Assembly: GCA_018398765.1 (NCBI GenBank)
Contig: JAHBMJ010002861.1
Coordinates: 30,841-94,840 of the forward strand
Length of the DNA: 64,000 bases
Direction of reading: 5' to 3'
Source of the DNA: Chromera velia
Lineage: Eukaryota > Sar > Chromeraceae
Part shown: in pieces, positions 1-10,751 of the stretch
Layout: every line of letters begins with the position of its first letter
Position numbering within the stretch: the first letter of the stretch is position 1
Made by a program: the position numbers and the translations under genes
The notes under the pieces: generated by a model
Told to the model about the DNA's origin: nothing
The model's input: only the letters and a program-made list of their open reading frames with translations
The model's database searches: none

Positions 1-818
1 GCACTTCCCTGATGAGCAGGAGGTGCCTGTGCGGCAGGGGAGGGCCCCGTGGCGGCGGTGGCGCTGGGGGCTGCCGGGGTCCCTGCAAAGGGGTCGGCTG
101 CTCCGGCAGCAAAAGTGAAAAATGCATCGTCCGCAGCGGAACCGGAGGCTGCAGCAGAGGGGGGATTGGAAGACTTTGAAGAGCCAGGCGTCTTCGTGGG
201 GCTGCTGCCTGTCCCCTTTTGCCGTCGCCCAGGTGCTGGGGGAGGGGGAGGGACGAGACCTCCGGCAGGAGCGGCAATGCCCTGTGCCCCCTCTATCTGA
301 GCTGCCGGGTCCTTTTCCCTTTTTCTGGCTGGTCTCCCCTTCAATTCGACTCTGATGGTCTGCCCCTCCTTCAGGGAAAAGTCCTGCTGGGGCCTTTCGG
401 GGAGGGGGGGGGCGTTTGCCTGTTCCCTCTCGACTTCCTTCCTTCTGCTGAAGTCTGACAACGCACAATTGAAATCAAAGGCGTCGTTTCGAGAGTCAAA
501 GCCCATCCCAATGAAGTAATAACGACCCTGTCCGTCCGAAATTCGGAGCACGAAGTAACGAGTGGAGTCCACTGCTCTCTCCACCGCCTGTTCCTGATTC
601 TCGGGGACAGGACACGCAGCAAAGAGCTCTCCTGAGGAGGCATCAAGAAGCTTGATCGTGCACTTGTCACCCTTCCCAGTGACAGTCATCTTCCCTCTCC
701 ATATGCATTCCTTCCAGTTCTCTGCCCTGTGACCTTGTGGAGGTCTGGGCGGAATCTTGTAGACGAAGACTTCGTTCTTTTGGAGGAGAACGTACTCAAT
801 CTCCTCATCCAAATCCAT
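1..818 (-). CDS. NECAP: NECAP-like clathrin adaptor-associated protein, 3' end beyond window
   Basis: Read leftward from the ATG at 818-816, the frame stays open to the window edge (about 272 residues) with no intron needed. The first ~150 residues match the NECAP PH-like (PHear) domain: EYVLLQKNEVFVYKIPPRP near the start, then SGELFAACPV, RYFVLRISDGQGRYYFIGMG and DAFDFNCALSDF. NECAP proteins bind AP-1/AP-2 adaptor appendages and the AP-2 core during clathrin-mediated endocytosis at the plasma membrane. After residue ~165 the chain turns into a Pro/Ala/Ser-rich linker holding DDAFFTF and DPFAG; DPF is a known AP-2 alpha-ear ligand and the FxxF-like stretch resembles an ear-binding peptide. 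The family is usually 260-275 residues, so little may be missing past the edge. The gene diverges from the Ycf39 gene. The family call is firm; the exact 3' end is not visible. Confidence 0.92.
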   Translation of the reverse strand, partial: MDLDEEIEYVLLQKNEVFVYKIPPRPPQGHRAENWKECIWRGKMTVTGKGDKCTIKLLDASSGELFAACPVPENQEQAVERAVDSTRYFVLRISDGQGRYYFIGMGFDSRNDAFDFNCALSDFSRRKEVEREQANAPPLPERPQQDFSLKEGQTIRVELKGRPARKREKDPAAQIEGAQGIAAPAGGLVPPPPPAPGRRQKGTGSSPTKTPGSSKSSNPPSAAASGSAADDAFFTFAAGAADPFAGTPAAPSATAATGPSPAAQAPPAHQGS

Positions 819-1476
819 CTGGCCCGATTCTCTCGGCCTCTTGTCTCTTCGGTCTGCTGAACTGTGTCCACCGTTTAAGAACCACCACGACCGCTCAGTC
901 AGACAGAGAGAGAGCTACTTGGACAGCTGATAAGAAAGTCAGTCTGGGACCAGCGAGCAAGAGCTGTGTGTACGTGCACAGATCTGCTTTATCGGAGAGC
1001 ACACTTTCTTCCTTTTCAAGACCAGCTCTTGCCCACCACACAATGCTTCTCATATGGCAAGCGAGTTGACCCTGTACATGGATAAGGGGAGCAGCTAAAC
1101 TTGCTGCTAAAGTGCAGTAACTGCAGTTCCGCGGTGGCCGCCGGGGTGGCCGCCGGGGGCTCCAAATTTTAAGTGCCCCCCAAATCCCCCCATGTGAACG
1201 CTTAATGAATTTCCGGGATCCTCCGCGGTGCGTTCGCACGGAGACTGCATGTGAATTCTGTTCCGACAGTCTGGCGACTCTGGCACTCTGCTGCCATGAG
1301 CAGCAGATCACCATGCCTTGGAGACCCAGCTTGCGGAGCTCGGACCGCTCTGTGAATTGTGAATAGAGAGGACGACTAGCTTGCAAAGTCTAGAAGCGCT
1401 GGAGGAGCCACATGAATGTGGTAACACAAAGAGTTTGGTGTCTGTTGATTGAGTGTTCGTGTTCGTGACAAAGAAG
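819..1476. promoter_or_regulatory. Divergent intergenic region between NECAP and Ycf39 genes
   Basis: About 660 bases separate two divergent start codons, so both promoters and 5' leaders presumably lie here. A GC-rich stretch at 1132-1160 repeats gtggccgccgggg-type words. I could not identify a TATA box or a defined initiator; the promoter role rests on gene arrangement alone. Confidence 0.4.
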
Positions 1477-3074
1477 ATGCTGGCTACGGCGGTGCGGTGG
1501 ATCTTCCTCGCAGCTTGTCTGCAATTAGTGCACCCAGTAACAGCCTTTCTAAGGGGTGCGCTCCTATCCCGTCAGGGTGGTGGCTTGGAGGTCGGTGTGT
1601 ACTTTTCCCCCTATTTCATTTCATACCTTGCTCTTTCTGCCACCTGACTCCTTAGCCGTCTCCCATTTGTGCAGGTCCGGAGCCGAAGTCGCACCCCTGT
1701 CGAGGGTTCCCGTTCTTGCATGCGTATGGCCATTGTGAACCAGGGCAAGCTGCTGGTTCTTGGTGGCACGGGGACTCTGGGCAGGGTGGTGGTCAGGCAG
1801 GCCATCGACAGGGGGTACGATGTGAAATGTATGCTTCGCATGCCCAGGTTTGTCGCTTAGGCTGTGTGTGACAGGGGGGCGTCGTTTGGGTTCATTCTGC
1901 TTTGTTAAACTAGGTTGACTATAGAGTGTCAGAAGAGAGTGTCGGTATCTTTTGGCGAATGACATCAAAGCGGAAGGACGACAGAGCGAAGGTGGTCACC
2001 GAGCTCCCGGTCCCCCAGCCTGTACATATATACATGTTTCCCTGTTTCCCTCTTTCCTGCTGGGTCCACTCTGCTTCTTCTCACGTGACCTCTCCTGCCA
2101 TGCCCCCCTCCCGCTCTCTCTTTCCTCCCCCTCCCAGTGTCGAACTGTCCCTTTTAGTGTGTGTGTGTGTGTGTGTGTGTCTGCGGGTGCTGTCAGATGG
2201 TGTGCGTGCGTAGGGGTGAAGATGAGTTGTGCTCAGGCCTCAGGCTGTGCGTAGAGGTGAATGCACTGCCCAACGGGGGCAGTCCCGTGTGGGAACTCGG
2301 CCGGTGTACTGCCTTTCTGTCGCACAGAACTGATTGGTGACTTCCTGGTGAAGTCTACAACATATGCAGATAATCATAAGCCCATGGCGTGAGTGCAAAA
2401 TCTACCAGCATAGCACAACACAGTGATCATGATCTATTTGATATATGCAGGATGGGCGACTTTCTAAAGGACTGGGGTGCCGAGATCGTGTACGGTGATT
2501 TGGAGAAGCCCTTCAGCATTTGCACCCCCTTGGAGGATGTGACGGCAGTCATCGACTGTGCGTGCACACGACCAGAAGAATTGGACAAACAAGTCAAGGT
2601 CAGTCAGAGAGGCAGGCAATCCTTTGCGTTCGTTCACACGCAAATTAAGCGACACAGGCGCACACGGCTGCAGGGAAAGGACACAAATGGCAGGGCAGGG
2701 TAGTTCTTGTTCCATGCTGGCTGTTTGCAGATTGACTGGGAGGGGAAGTTCGCCTTTCTCCAGGCGTGTGCGGAGGCGGGCATTGACCAGTACGTGATGT
2801 TTTCCTTCCCCGACGCGGAGAAGTTTGCCCAGGCCTCGTCGGTGGTTCGTCTGAAGGCAGCCTTGGAGGAGGCACTGAAGGACTCGGATATTCCGTACAC
2901 CATCTTCAGGACACCCGGGTTCTATAACGGTCAGGAAAGGAGGAATGGCGGTATTTTTTTTTTGAAACAGCGAAGGTAGAAAAACAGAGATGCTTTTCCA
3001 ACAGGAGGATCTTTGGGATGGGATGCTGTTGCAAGCAACATCGGTTTGCCTGCCTCAGTTTGAAGTTCCCGTGG

Positions 3075-3109
<35 letters not shown>

Positions 3110-3268
3110 GAGGAGTGCCAGCGTTGACCTTTTGTTCTTCCACCGCTTTCTTTTCCTTCCCGTCTCCCCCTCTCCCTCCCCTGTATGCATGCAGGGGTCT
3201 ACAACGAGATCATGCTCCCAATGATGAACTTCGAAACAGTCTGGGCTCCTCCAAGAGATGCAAAGGAG

Positions 3269-3303
<35 letters not shown>

Positions 3304-3363
3304 GGTGTGTGTTGTCTATTGTGTCCATGAAGAAAAGAAGGGAGAAGAAACATATAGTCTGTC

Positions 3364-3401
<38 letters not shown>

Positions 3402-5215
3402 TGAGGGGGAAGGTTTCGGAAGTCTGTGTCTTTGTCCGTTTGTTTCTCTTTCTCTCTGCTGCATTATTTGTTCTACAGCTCTTCTTTCCGCAGTACCCAT
3501 TTTTGGCTCGGGGTTTTGCCAATACGTGTTGTCCTGCTGTACTGCGATGTGGTCAGTCAACGTGCATTTCTTCCTCTTTTGCGAGGACCATTACGTGTGT
3601 TTACTCGAGTACGGAAGCGATCCTCCTTTTTCTCTCTCACCGATTGAGCGAACGAACACACAACTGCTGCAGAAGGGTGTCCCGTACATTTACGAAGAGG
3701 ACGCCGCGAGAATGGCTCTTCGGGCCCTCGAGGTGCCCGCAGCAAAAAGAAAAATTCTGGATCTCGTCGGACCTGAGGTCAGTCGGTTGGTCCGTTGGGC
3801 GGTCGGGCGGTTGACTTTGTTGATCGAGGGCCTGGCAGAATGTCGGCCCTCTGGCATTCCCCCGCGCTCTGGCTGTGCGCGTTTGTGAGCGTGTGGGCTC
3901 GTCTGTGTGCATATGTGTGGGTGTGGGTGTGTGCGAGCTCGCGAAATTGTACATTTGAACACAGAAATGGGCCGAGTATTTGCGCACCCGCGTCGGAACT
4001 GCCGGCCCTACTTGATTACCGTTCCCCCAAAACGCGAAGAGAAGGGACTGTTCTCTGTCTGACCTTTCTGGCTTCTGTCTGCATGTCCGTACAGACCTGT
4101 ATCTCTGGCTGTCCTTGTCCTTTCCTCACGAACCCAGTACAGCCTGTTTTCTTCATCTCCTTGCATGGCTTGCTGTCCAATTGATTGCGATTTCGATCAT
4201 GCCATGAGTGAAACCATTGCTCTTGTTGTGATGATCGGCCATGAGTGAAACGAGCAGCCGATCTCGACGAAATACGTTTTTGACGTGTGCGACGAGGTCC
4301 TCGGAGAAGTTTCCAAAAACGCGAAAGTGAATACCGTCTCCCCAACCACACTGAAGGCAGCAGAAACGGCAGCACGACTATTTCGATGGGGAGGGGGTCA
4401 GTCAGTCAGTCAGTCAGGATTTCTCGGTAGGCGTTCTCGTGATCGCGTCCCTCTTTCAGTGTGACATGCCACCATTCAGGCAGACTGCCTGGTTGAATTT
4501 TCCCGTCGAGATCTGTTTGCACCTCGCCTGCTTTTACTTTATTACAGAAATGATCATGGTATGTGTGTTTCATTCGTTCGAGTCTGCCCTCGCTCTTTCG
4601 AAAGCATTGCATCCTTCCTTCCGCCGCCTTTCTCGCTTCTCCCTGCCGTGCCTGCTGACTTCACATTGGAAGGACTCTCGAGAATACCTTCTTTCCTTTC
4701 TGCCTGCTCTATGTTTTCCTGTGGGTGTCTTGTGTCGATCGGCTCCTCGCGTGGTCCTGCTCCTCGTGTTGATATGATTGCCTGCGTGGTTGCAGCGTTC
4801 GCAAGACAAGTTGAGTTCTCCGGCACGAAGGAGATCGACAAAAGCCCAAAGGAGGCCTGTGAGGTCGGTCGGTGGTTCGGGCTGGGGGTGGGGGGTCGGG
4901 GGGGTTGGGGGAATAACTGGTGGGGTCGAATTTGCGTGGACACTCGAACGTTTTCTTTCACTCACCATCTCGCCTGGGGGGACAGCTGGAAGAAAAGGGG
5001 AACGACCAGCACAGGAGACGTTGAGCTCGTTGTCTTTCTCACTCATCGACACAAAGCTTTGGGGAGTGAATGCCTCTTCATGCATGTGCATATGATGTTG
5101 TTGTGGGTGAGTGCAGCTTCTGGGTATCAAGGAGTCGTCTTTGGAGACCTGCAGCTCTTATTTGGAGAAGCTCGCAGGCAGACAGGGACTGCAAAAGAAG
5201 ACACTCACAGTCTGA
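1477..5215 (+). CDS. ycf39: Ycf39/HCF244-type PSII assembly factor (atypical SDR, NmrA-like), plastid-targeted
   Basis: Nine exons give an intact 372-residue frame: 1477-1590, 1675-1847, 2451-2598, 2731-2929, 3195-3268, 3673-3777, 4258-4396, 4796-4863, 5117-5215. All phases agree and introns are GT-AG. Residues 1-25 form a signal-peptide-like leader ending VTAF, followed by an Arg/Ser-rich stretch, the bipartite pattern of proteins sent to complex plastids. The Rossmann motif [10 protein letters not shown] lies near residues 66-75. Ycf39 hallmarks follow in order: [70 protein letters not shown] and [19 protein letters not shown]. In cyanobacteria and plants this protein works with Hlip/OHP proteins to deliver chlorophyll to newly made D1. 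The exon 7/8 junction lacks about seven residues present in cyanobacterial homologues, so a tiny exon in 4397-4795 may be missed. The ATG at 1477 is preferred because it opens the hydrophobic leader. Confidence 0.93.
3075..3402. repeat. Microsatellites in Ycf39 introns 4 and 5: (GA)n, (CTGT)n, (GT)n
   Basis: A GA tract lies around 3079-3108 in intron 4. Intron 5 opens directly with (GTCT)n from its donor at 3269 to about 3303, and a GT tract follows at 3365-3400. They are intronic and do not touch the reading frame. Confidence 0.9.
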
Positions 5216-5868
5216 TTGATCAGCTCAAGCCTCTTGTTTGTGGAAGATGAACTTTCGGTTTGCGTTGGGGAAGATTCGGAGAGATCGCACGAATCCGACA
5301 CTTCAGCTGACTGTCTGGAAGGGCGAAATGAAGGAAGTGAAGGCATACAGGGGGGCTCGAGCTGTGCTTATCTTCTGCTGTGCCCTGCATGCCCCTCTTC
5401 CCTTTTCTTTCTTTCTTTCCATCGAACTTTGCTCGGGTAGCCCTGGCTGTAAAAGAGAAGTGAAAGGACACTGGGTGATTTGTTTGCCCTGTGAGGACTC
5501 TTCGTATTTCTATTTGTTTGTACAGCGCATAGGGAACAGAGGAAGACGGGAAGGACGTAGTAGTAATAGTAGTTGGTGAGGGAGAAGAAGGGGGCGGTTT
5601 AATAGAGATTGCGCACCTGCGTGAGCGCACATATTTGCTCGCATGAGGGATTTTTCTCTTCTCTTCTATTTGTGTGCATGCTATCTTACGTATTCCTTTC
5701 CGTCTGCCCGTCTGAGGGAGGCCCCTTCATCCGTCCATCCGCCGTCCCGTGCCTTCCTGTCAACGTGGCCCCCCTTCAACATCAATTCTGATTTCCTTTA
5801 CTGTGAGTCTCCGATCTCTCTTTCCTCTTTTCTCTGTCCCGTTACTCTGTTTGCGTCGTTCTCCCTTC

Positions 5869-5910
<42 letters not shown>

Positions 5911-7590
5911 CTTCCTTCCCTCCCTTCCTCCCTTCCTTTCTCTTCCTCCTTCCCCCCTCATGTTTCCGCAAAAGGCATCCCAAAGAAGAGAAGACTCGCG
6001 GATGATGACGCGGATTCAAGGGGAGAATGGAATCGAGTCGCCTCTTCTCTTCCATCAAGGGAAGGAAAGAAAGGAAGTAGGGCGACTGGACGGTGCGACA
6101 AAAACACAGACAGACAGTCTTGTCGTAGTTTCACACAAAGACGGTGAAAGAGAAAGGGAGACAGGACTCGGATGCATTCGCCCTCTCTCCACCGCGTCGG
6201 CCCCTCTTCAGTGGGACAAACTGCTAACGCCACTCACAGCCTCACTAAGTGACAAAGAAGAACGAAAAAAGGAAGGATTTCCATTCACTGTTCGCCTTAT
6301 TTGTTTATCAGTCAACCTTCCTTTTCGCGCACCCATCGACTGAAATTGATTGTTCGAAATTGATAAAAGGGTTTCGTTCCTGTCTGATAAAGATAGTCTG
6401 TTGAGGAGACGCTCTTCATCAGTCCGCAGTTAGTAGTTAATTCGAAAGATTTCTGCCACACCTTCTCTCTTTCTCCTGCTTGCGTTCTCCCTTGACTTCT
6501 TTCTTTCTTCCTTTCTTTTTTCTTTTTGAGTCACATTCCTCTGACACCTTACCGTGCCTGGCTCGTTTCGATTGCAAAAAAAGGAATTGAGCTACGGTGG
6601 CGGTAACGGTGCTCGCAGCCAATTCGCATCCATTTCTTTCTTCTCTAGCTCCTCTCCTCTTTCGTTGCGGTCCGTTCATCACCGGGTTGGGTTGGGTTTC
6701 GCCCTTCTTGATGGGCAATTATTGACCTACTTATTTGCGTAGGACTTCAACCGGACTTGCTCGCCTGCCTGCTTGTGTGTGGGCATTGTAGTACGTCCTT
6801 CTTCATTGGCATTGCTTAATTCCAAATAATAGGTCGACAAACCTTTGTTCTTCCCTCTTAAATTTACAAGTCTGGTTTCAAACATGCATAAGATAAGTCT
6901 ATATAAGTCTAGTTCAGAATAACATAAGATATTTATTTTTGATTTTATACATATTTTTTGATATTGCCCCCAGGACTTATTGATTTAGTGAGTTGGTCAC
7001 TCTGTCTATCTGAGTATGTCTGAGACTGTGAGTCTCTTAAATTCACATATTGTTTTTTAGCCTGAAATTAAGCAGAAGATGTTATAGCCCAGGTTTTAGC
7101 CTTGCATGTTATGTTATAAAACCTACTATAGTAGTACTTAGTAGTACTAAGGCTAGTATAAAACATGGAAGACTGAAGATGCAAAGATGGTTATATGTAA
7201 TTGGTCCTACAGAGCCACTAAAGAAGTGAACAATTACTTGTAGGAGGTTCGAAAAGCAAGGTTTGAATTAATTTGAAGTAACTTTTTGTGACGACCGCTC
7301 AGGACTAGGCTGAGGAGTACTTGGGAGAATATATCAAATATGTGTTTGGCTCTCAAGCTATCTCAAACCTACTCAAACCTTCATTTTTATCTCGTGTGCC
7401 GTTGACCTGGAGTAAGGGGATCAATGTTTTACAATGTTTAATACCTCATCCGAAGCTCATTGCTCAAGATGCTGCCTTTTCAAGAAGAGCTGCCAGTGGG
7501 CCGAAGTTGGGGGGAAATGACCCCTAAACCACAACCGTGAATACCATGAATGTGGGCAGTGCACACGTACATGCATGACCTTTTCTCACT

Positions 7591-8120
7591 TACTCCGCGC
7601 GCATTTCGCGCGATTCTGATCAAGTCGTACACACGATTTTTGTGTTCGCACTGCATGCATGCATGTGTATTATCGGATATACCGATACAGACCGATACAC
7701 ACTGATCTGTTAGTCAGTTCAGTTAGTATAAACTGGTCTTCCCCAAAAAAATACTGATCAAATTTAAAAGGTGAGTGCCTTAATGAAAAATCGTACACAA
7801 ACAGATGAGTGCCTCACAATTTGGATCAGCGGTCGAATTAAAAAGGTGAGTGCCTTGAAATACCTTGAGCGAACAACCCCGAACTTAGGTGAGTGCCTTG
7901 ACTTTAATGCCGCAATATGATTTTCTATTTTTTTTCAATTTATTCCGAATATTCCGTCACCCCCCCAACTTGTCATACGAGTCTTTAGAAAAAATGAGGG
8001 AAAATGTTGCACTTTTAGCGGAAAGTCGCGCACTTGAGTAAAGGAGCCGAAGTTTCTTACTGCCACTGAACCGATTCGATCTGCCAGACTTACTTCCGCG
8101 CGCAATGCGCGCGATCTGAC
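7591..8120. repeat. Pair of CGCGCG palindromic motifs about 500 bp apart
   Basis: Two related words occur in the same orientation: 7591-7620 (tactccgcgcgca, then a cgcgcgat arm) and 8091-8120 (tacttccgcgcgca, then gcgcgcgatctga). Each can form a short GC hairpin within AT-rich DNA. They may mark the ends of one inserted sequence or two copies of a small element; I could not define target-site duplications. Confidence 0.45.
7771..7899. repeat. Four spaced copies of a tgagtgcct motif
   Basis: The word tgagtgcct begins at 7772, 7806, 7847 and 7890, usually extended to ggtgagtgcctt. Intervals are 34, 41 and 43 bases and the spacers are unrelated AT-rich sequence. Function unknown. Confidence 0.6.
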
Positions 8121-8501
8121 TTGTAATTAATATATAATGAATAATACAGTTATAATTATACATGCAGGTATATATATATGTCTGCATGAAGAATCATTCA
8201 AGAATGTCTGCTCAGAAGTTATATATATGTGTACTCAGAAGGGCTGTGTTCTGACAAGATCTGTATAGTTCGATCGATCGAGATGGCTAATGAAACAAAT
8301 GCTTTGTCTTCGCAGAGACTCCGCCTTTAGATTGTGACAGAGAACAAGGAAACAATTCCAATTCATCTGACAGAGCCCTGCTGCTTTCAGTGCTGACCTC
8401 AGCGCACGGTAGGAGAGCTACCCTGTGCCACATTTGGACATTCTTTCTCAGTGCCTTTGTGTACTCAGATACAAACGTTGCATCTTGGTTCATTTACGAA
8501 A

Positions 8502-10470
8502 ATGAACTTCTTTCAGTCTGCCTTCGATTCCCTCCGGACTCAGGCCAATGAGGACCAGAGCGACGCAGTTGTTCAACCCCCTCATAATCTCTTTGCTCAG
8601 TGGAACCTTGAGTACCCTAATGAGAGTCTGAGTACGCTGCAGATCATGCGGTACTCTCCGCAGTTTAACGCTCGCGTCAGGAACTTTGAGTACTCCTCGT
8701 CGGTCCCAAATCTTCTTGGAGACGAATTTCTCGGCCTGTGCGTCAACCTTGGCCTCACCTGGTCAACTTTCATGCTCCGGAAGTTTAGAGAGAAAATAGA
8801 CTCGCAGGCTGACCCCTCAGAGATTGGGCACAGCGCGGATCGCATCATGAAGTCGATGGTAGAAACCATGCACCAAATGGTGCTGATCCGTTGGATTCTG
8901 GACAACCGTCGTCGAACCGGCAGAACCACATACACGGAAGCCGAAAACAAGAAGGCTTTTGCGCAAATGCGCGAAGCTTCTTTGTCTGCCGAGGGTTTCA
9001 TGGTCGAATTCAACCGAGAACCGGCTGGCCTCGGCGTTCGAGACTCCCTCCTGCAGAGCCAGTTCTACACTTACAATGACTGGTATACCATGAGTAATAC
9101 CCTGAGTAGAGGGGACAGTGACAGTGGATTCGGCGACCTAAACAACGACGAACAATCGGTCAGTCGGACGGGTGATCCAGTGGATTGGGATGATTGACTC
9201 ATTATCTCAGTGTCTTACTCTGACGCCGGCTGAATTGCTGCGTAGCCAGTGTTCAATTTCAGGTTTCTCTCTCACAAGAGCGTGAATTGTGATTCAGGCA
9301 GTGCAGGCATAACAACCCTTCGTCTGTAGCTGTTTGGTCCCCTGACTTTTGTGCAGGCAGAGGAGGCAGATGGCCTGTCTTCTGTGGCCTCCGACGTGGA
9401 CTTCCGTGACGATGCTTCTGCTCTGCTCCGTCAATTCCCCGACGCGCCGAGCGTACAGGGAGATGAGCCAACCCCCTCTCCCCCTTCAGAAGAGCTCGCC
9501 TCCCCTCCTCCCGAAATGCATTCCCCTGAGTTCGCGCATGAGACCGAAAAGGAGAAAGAAGAGACGCCTAAGGACTCATCTCCTACCTCTCTGCCTCCTT
9601 CCTCTACTTCAAATGAAGAAGAAGCAATGCCTGAGGACCCCTCTCCTGCCCTCTTCCCCCCTTCCTCCTTCACTGGCAGGGCAGCATCTCAGTCTGCAGA
9701 TCCACTCACCCCCCCCACCGACCCTCCAACGGAATGAACCCCCGACCGATAATGCGTCTCCCGCCCCCCCGACGTCTCCCTTCAAAGCCCCTCCATCTCC
9801 TGCAAATCTGGATACGAACTCGGCTCGATCTTCACGAGATTTCTCAAGCCCCCAAGCTCCTATTGTTAGGGGGGACACACCTGCACCCTCTCCCCCTCCT
9901 GAGCTACAGACCTCTCCCACCTCTCCTCCAGCAGAGGCGCTCCTGCATGTGGCCTCGTCGGGTTCATCAGAAGACTTCATCGCAGCAGTGCAGTCAGCTC
10001 TGCGGGAGCCCCCCCTCCCCCACAGTGGCCAGGAAGGTGTTCAGAGGGAGGCTCAGGCCCCTGCCGCATTTTCTGCAATCGAGAATCAGCAGCAGCACGC
10101 ATGCACACAAGTCGCCTCGTCCCGTTTACAGGAAGAACAGAGGACGCTCTCTGTGTCACAGGCGTCGCCAGCTCTTGTGGAGACTGCATCGATCTCGAAC
10201 TCTGTGACCACGGGTGAGCAGAGGAGGAAAGCAAGACCCTTTTGTGACCGCCACCAGGCCTTCGCCAAGAAGTGGCCAGCAACCACCAAGGGTGTCGGGA
10301 ACGTCATCGACAACGTTCACGACCGCGTGTCTGGCGCTGCGCACGGTATTGAGAAGAGAGTTAACGGTCTGACGAACCGCATCTCTGTGAGCATGGATCG
10401 TGCTGGAGACAGAGTCACAAAGGGCCTCTCTAGTGCCGCTGATCGTGTCTCTCGGTTCTTCGGGAGATAA
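8502..10470 (+). CDS. Unrecognised protein with helical N-terminus, acidic/proline-rich middle and amphipathic tail; apparent frame break
   Basis: Exon 1 (8502-9158, 219 codons) ends at a GTCAGT donor; exon 2 begins at 9357 after gtgcag, in phase. Exon 1 is a mostly alpha-helical, soluble-looking domain, for example MVETMHQMVLIRWILDNRRR, that I cannot assign to a family. Exon 2 begins with acidic AEEADGLSSVASDVDFRDD and becomes rich in Pro, Ser and Glu. As written, its frame stops at 9735-9737 just after an eight-C run (9709-9716). The next frame stays open and coding-like to the TAA at 10468-10470; with one C fewer the product would be about 589 residues. The last ~60 residues carry regularly spaced DRVSG, KRVNGL, DRAGDRVTKGL and ADRVSRFFG words, an amphipathic-helix pattern like lipid-binding 11-mer repeats. 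A sequencing indel is more likely than programmed shifting. The exons are well supported; function is unknown. Confidence 0.6.
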
Positions 10471-10489
10471 CTTTACTCTAGTGTCGTTC

Positions 10490-10525
10490 CAGGGGGGGGA
10501 GGGAGGGAGGGAGGGAGGGAGGGAT
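10490..10525 (+). repeat. (GAGG)n simple repeat
   Basis: A G-rich run followed by seven or so gagg units lies just after the stop codon of the preceding gene, probably in its 3' UTR or downstream flank. Confidence 0.85.
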
Positions 10526-10751
10526 CGTTGTGGGAAAAAGACGGCAGCGAGCGCGAAGCGAAAGGGTTTGAGGAGATGTGCGTACAACGAGCAGATCAGA
10601 AACCGACGGGTTTGTGAGGGATGCCAGAGAATCGACACTGCGCATTCCGAGTTTTCGGCACTTGTGCTCTGGTCTGTTTCACTATGTGCGTGCTTGTGCA
10701 GCGTGCATGATTGTTGAGTCCGACAGGGCAAAGGAATAGCCCGCCGTCGTC

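Larger units (their letters stand above)
5216..8501. other. Gene-poor intergenic region, AT-rich in its right half
   Basis: I see no convincing exon. 5216-6700 is pyrimidine-rich with a TC tract at 5877-5905, and probably includes the Ycf39 3' UTR. 6750-8450 is AT-rich and holds short inverted repeats, for example around 7090-7165, plus the two repeat features listed separately. Confidence 0.5.

Noticed and set aside
371-670. 99-residue minus-strand frame at 371-670
   Set aside because: It is out of frame with the NECAP domain, which covers the same DNA with clear family motifs.
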